A DNA stretch of 64,000 nt from positions 17,465-81,464 of the forward strand of contig RCAB01000289.1 of the NCBI GenBank assembly GCA_003640385.1. Reading direction: 5' to 3'. The DNA is from Setaria digitata. Its lineage: Eukaryota > Nematoda > Chromadorea > Rhabditida > Setariidae. The notes under the pieces are model-generated. The model searched no databases, was not told the origin of the DNA, and worked only from the letters and a program-made list of their open reading frames with translations. The number at the start of each line of letters is the position of its first letter. Within the stretch, counting starts at the first letter, position 1. Positions 61,266 to 64,000 of the stretch are shown piece by piece. A program made the translations under genes and the position numbers.

Positions 61266-62861
61266 CCTTCTTCCTTTTAGTTTTTATGGAGTGAACTTAT
61301 AATCCCTTTACTGTCAAAACCTTCTACTGCTAAAGGAAGGAAGGATATGCCACAGGCTTTCCATAGATAATTAAACAGTAACTGGTTTTGATGAAACAAA
61401 ACATTTTATGCCTAATCACTCCTAACAGACATCCTCTTGGCATATAATGGTTATCAATATTGTGATATTGAGATCTGGAATATTCATTCCGTCTGTTATA
61501 TGAATTTCATGTCTTCAAAATACAATTTCTCACCAACTGTATCACATTTTTATTTTCGAAAATTGCACATAATTCTTCTTTACTCTTGTACTGGAGAAGT
61601 GGAAGATCCAACAGTGCTAGAATATTATGACGATCCTTGTTAATCACAATGATTTAACTTCGAGCTAACAGTTCGATGTGATCTACTCTACTTCCAAGAC
61701 AACACTTTACTTATTTCCCCAGGTAAAACAAATGCAAAATTAATCCATGAATGGAACCATCGCCAACTAACTATAACGCACAGCATAGGAAACGGTCGCA
61801 TTTTAAAACTTATTAAATGGTTCTCCAGCTCCATACTAACGACAAAACTGGAACTTGAAAGCCATTTTATCAGGTAACAAATTTTACGAAAGTCTTCAAA
61901 ATCAACTGCGGTAGTGGAAGCAAAATTATCGAACTCATTACCCCGCAGAAAGACTTCACATACTTTCCACATATGTTGTAAATAATTGACCTACTCCGTA
62001 ATGATAAAAGTCAAACAGAAATAACTGTATCTGGAATCGAGTGCCTCGAAATAATACACTATATTACGAACGAGAGTTTCACAATTTACAAACCAGTTCT
62101 TTTTTTTTTCAGACTGTAAAACTGTAGTCCAGTACCAGCACACTAAAGCAATCTAAATCAGTAAACGGTAAGAGCTTCACTGCATTGTTTCATCATCTTC
62201 GTCAGAATCGGCACGGTTAGAAAAAATAATATTACGCATCCGACTCCATGTTTCTGTTGAAAATACGCGTTTAAACACCTGCTGCCACCTTCCGATCAAA
62301 GGAAACCACCGAAGAGAAGATAAAATATTTGCTAGTAATCCTACGAATATGACAATAGAATTCGATTAAAGCCGACCTTGTGGACTGCTGTCGTTTCAGA
62401 ACATCGTGCAGAGAATGAAAATGGTGTAATGTAAAAAACTAAAGACAACACTTTTATAACCACTGAGAATGCGCATGTCCATCCAAAAATCCAGCTCAGA
62501 GAGATCCAAACGGAGAAAACTAGGTTTAAATTTATCTAGATCAAAAAAAAAAAACTCAATTTCGAGGTACATTTTTTAGCTACTCGTAGATATTCGAGTA
62601 TTTTAAGGTAGATATATATTCGAAAATATGCACTGCGGTCCTAATTTTGCTAATACATTCTTCTTTCAAAATAGCTTACACCCAGCTAAATCAAGCAGCT
62701 GGTACAACTTCAACACCACTGAAGTATATTATATATAATTTGCAGAGAGCAAATATAATCATTAAAGATTAACAAGAAAAACCATCAAAATTACTTTCTA
62801 GAAAAAAATACCACCAATAAAACTAAGAGCACCACCGGAAAAAAAAAAATGAAGAACAAAA
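61266..62861. other. Convergent 3' flanks of the BTB-like and ZIP genes
   Basis: The interval should hold the 3' untranslated regions of both genes. One exon-like plus-strand segment (61,723-61,876) has a good acceptor and is listed separately. A 94-codon minus-strand frame (61,688-61,972) lies antisense to it. The rest shows no supportable coding sequence. Confidence 0.4.
61723..61876 (+). CDS. Candidate short exon, unidentified
   Basis: A strong acceptor (TTATTTCCCCAG, AG at 61,721-61,722) is followed by 49 complete codons of natural-looking protein (KTNAKLIHEWNHRQLTITHS) ending in HFIR and TAA. A donor-like AG|GTAAC at 61,873 overlaps that stop. A second open segment in another frame follows (KVFKINCGSGSKIIELITPQ). 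The segment could be an alternative last exon of the BTB-like gene, part of a small gene, or chance. The antisense frame is also open. Confidence 0.18.
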
Positions 62862-63870
62862 TTAAGCAAATTTAATTAAATTTCCGTAACGGGCAAAAAA
62901 GAACATTGAGAACGTTCCTAAAGCTAAACCCGTAGTCTGCAATGAAAGAACAAGAAACGCATCAAGATAACCATTTTCCAGCGCCTCTTCCATCGTAGAT
63001 TTCATCTCAGGCATCTGAAATTCATAATTTTATAAGCATTTCCAATTCATAACCAAATTTAGATTAAAAACTATGCGTAATGAGAAGTCAATAAAGATGA
63101 ACTTCGTACCATACAAGAAAGGGCTATGTATAGGAACATGCCACCCGAAAAACCAAAAATGTATCGTAGAAGTGATTCGACACTACCCAAAACGACACCA
63201 ACGACGAATCCTATGAAGCAGGTAATCGTACTAAGTAGGTTGTAAAATAAAGCTTGTTTCTGATTCATACCAGCATTCAATAGAATTGCCAGGTCGCCTG
63301 AAGCACTAAATCCCAATAACTATTCTCTGAAGCAAAACACTTCCAAATTAATATCTATTTTCCCATTAAAACAGTCACTTATTACAAGCTGTTATCCATT
63401 TAGTACACAACTTATTCATGTTCCTTACTATAATGGAATAGCGGTGAAGTAATTCTACACCTAAGTTGCAAATTCATTTTTTTTTCACACGAAAGTAAAA
63501 TGGATTTCTTTGCTCCATTAAGTAACGAGTATAATTATATCTCAATAACAAGAAAACAGGTCAATAAAAGCTGATTAATCAAAACAGATAAATAAAACAA
63601 AATATCCTTCAACATCCTAGCTAATTTTCTTTTTTGGCCATTATAACAAATTAAATAACCTAATTCATGTGGGAACTCCTCGGCAAATACTGACACACTG
63701 ACGCTCAAACCGCTTAATAGAGATTCACTAAATGCAGCACCAATACTGACTCCATCGATAAAATTGTGCAAACCATCCCCAAATACAATCATCCATGCCA
63801 CTGTTTTTATTGCAGAATCTTTCGTCTGATTAAATGTTATTTCATGATCATGAACACAGATACCATGAGC
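62862..63870 (-). CDS. ZIP-family (SLC39, LIV-1 type) metal transporter, 3' part
   Basis: Imports divalent metal (Zn, and in ZIP8/14-like members also Fe or Mn) into the cytosol across the plasma or organelle membrane. Three exons are seen on the minus strand: 63,870-63,660, 63,297-63,110 and 63,014-62,862, with GT-AG junctions (phases 1 and 0). They encode the last ~182 residues. A His-containing loop (AHGICVHDHE) leads into TM4, MIVFGDGLHNFIDG. Next comes TM5 with AEEFPHEL|GDLAILLNAGM, the metal site split by an intron. TM6-8 follow, including GGMFLYIALSCMMPEM and a short terminal helix ending NLIKFA. The first residue of the HEXPHEXGD signature is Glu, as in the ZIP8/ZIP14 subgroup. The N-terminal half lies beyond the right edge. 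It converges with the BTB-like gene. Confidence 0.93.
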
Positions 63871-63939
63871 CTGAAAATAAAAACTTACTCTACCAAAGTT
63901 TCAAATTAGGAGTTAATCCCTTCTTTTGTCACAATCCTA

Positions 63940-64000
63940 AATATAAAATAATATAATATAATATAATTAATATAATATAATATAATATAATATAATATAA
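63940..64000. repeat. (TATAA)n satellite running off the right edge
   Basis: Pentamer array with one interruption (ATTAA near 63,967). It continues to the window end, so total length is unknown. It sits in or near an intron of the ZIP gene. Confidence 0.9.

Noticed and set aside
61688..61972. 94-codon minus-strand frame between the BTB-like and ZIP genes
   Set aside because: No motif. The antisense strand offers a frame with a better acceptor. Not supported as a gene, though not excluded.
63871..63889. GTAAGT on the minus strand just before the ZIP exon acceptor
   Set aside because: It would give a 19-base intron, too short. The true upstream exon is probably beyond the edge.

Overview
The window reads as AT-rich nuclear DNA of a nematode, probably a parasitic clade III (filarial-type) worm. 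The placement rests on short coding exons separated by introns ending in TTTCAG, TTTAG or TTTAAG, a nematode-type transthyretin-like secreted protein, and the exon structure and sequence character of the PAPS synthase and Prickle genes. No rRNA, tRNA, CRISPR array or intact transposon was recognised. The species call is inference.

Layout. Bases 1-299 probably hold the inner exon(s) of an unidentified minus-strand gene running off the left edge. From 300 to about 33,400 I find no convincing conserved exon. This desert carries microsatellites, homopolymer runs, a G/C-rich island at about 9.98-11.7 kb that could be a promoter or first-exon zone, and a few weak isolated open frames. Next come, on the plus strand, a secreted transthyretin-like protein (33,414-35,647, 2 exons) and bifunctional PAPS synthase (38,592-41,871, 12 exons found, 5' exon not located). 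From 41.9 to 53.0 kb the DNA is again gene-poor, with a coding-like island at 43.9-44.5 kb and a set of exon-like minus-strand frames at 46.3-50.2 kb. At the right end lie Prickle (53,033-58,131, plus, 10 exons, complete with PET, three LIM domains and a CAAX box), a BTB-like protein with a Cys-rich C-terminus (59,192-61,265, plus, 6 exons) and the 3' half of a ZIP metal transporter (62,862-63,870, minus, convergent). The window closes in a TATAA satellite.

Function. The genes belong to separate pathways and I see no joint system. PAPS synthase makes the sulfate donor for sulfation, Prickle acts in planar polarity at membranes, the ZIP protein imports divalent metal, and the transthyretin-like protein is secreted. 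The most notable points are a perfect 24-bp hairpin in a Prickle intron, a GC-AG intron plus two GTC donors in Prickle, the EEFPHELGD (ZIP8/14-type) metal motif, the BTB plus eight-cysteine architecture, and the unresolved start of PAPS synthase. All splice sites were read by eye from the sequence. No database search was run, and family comparisons come from general knowledge.
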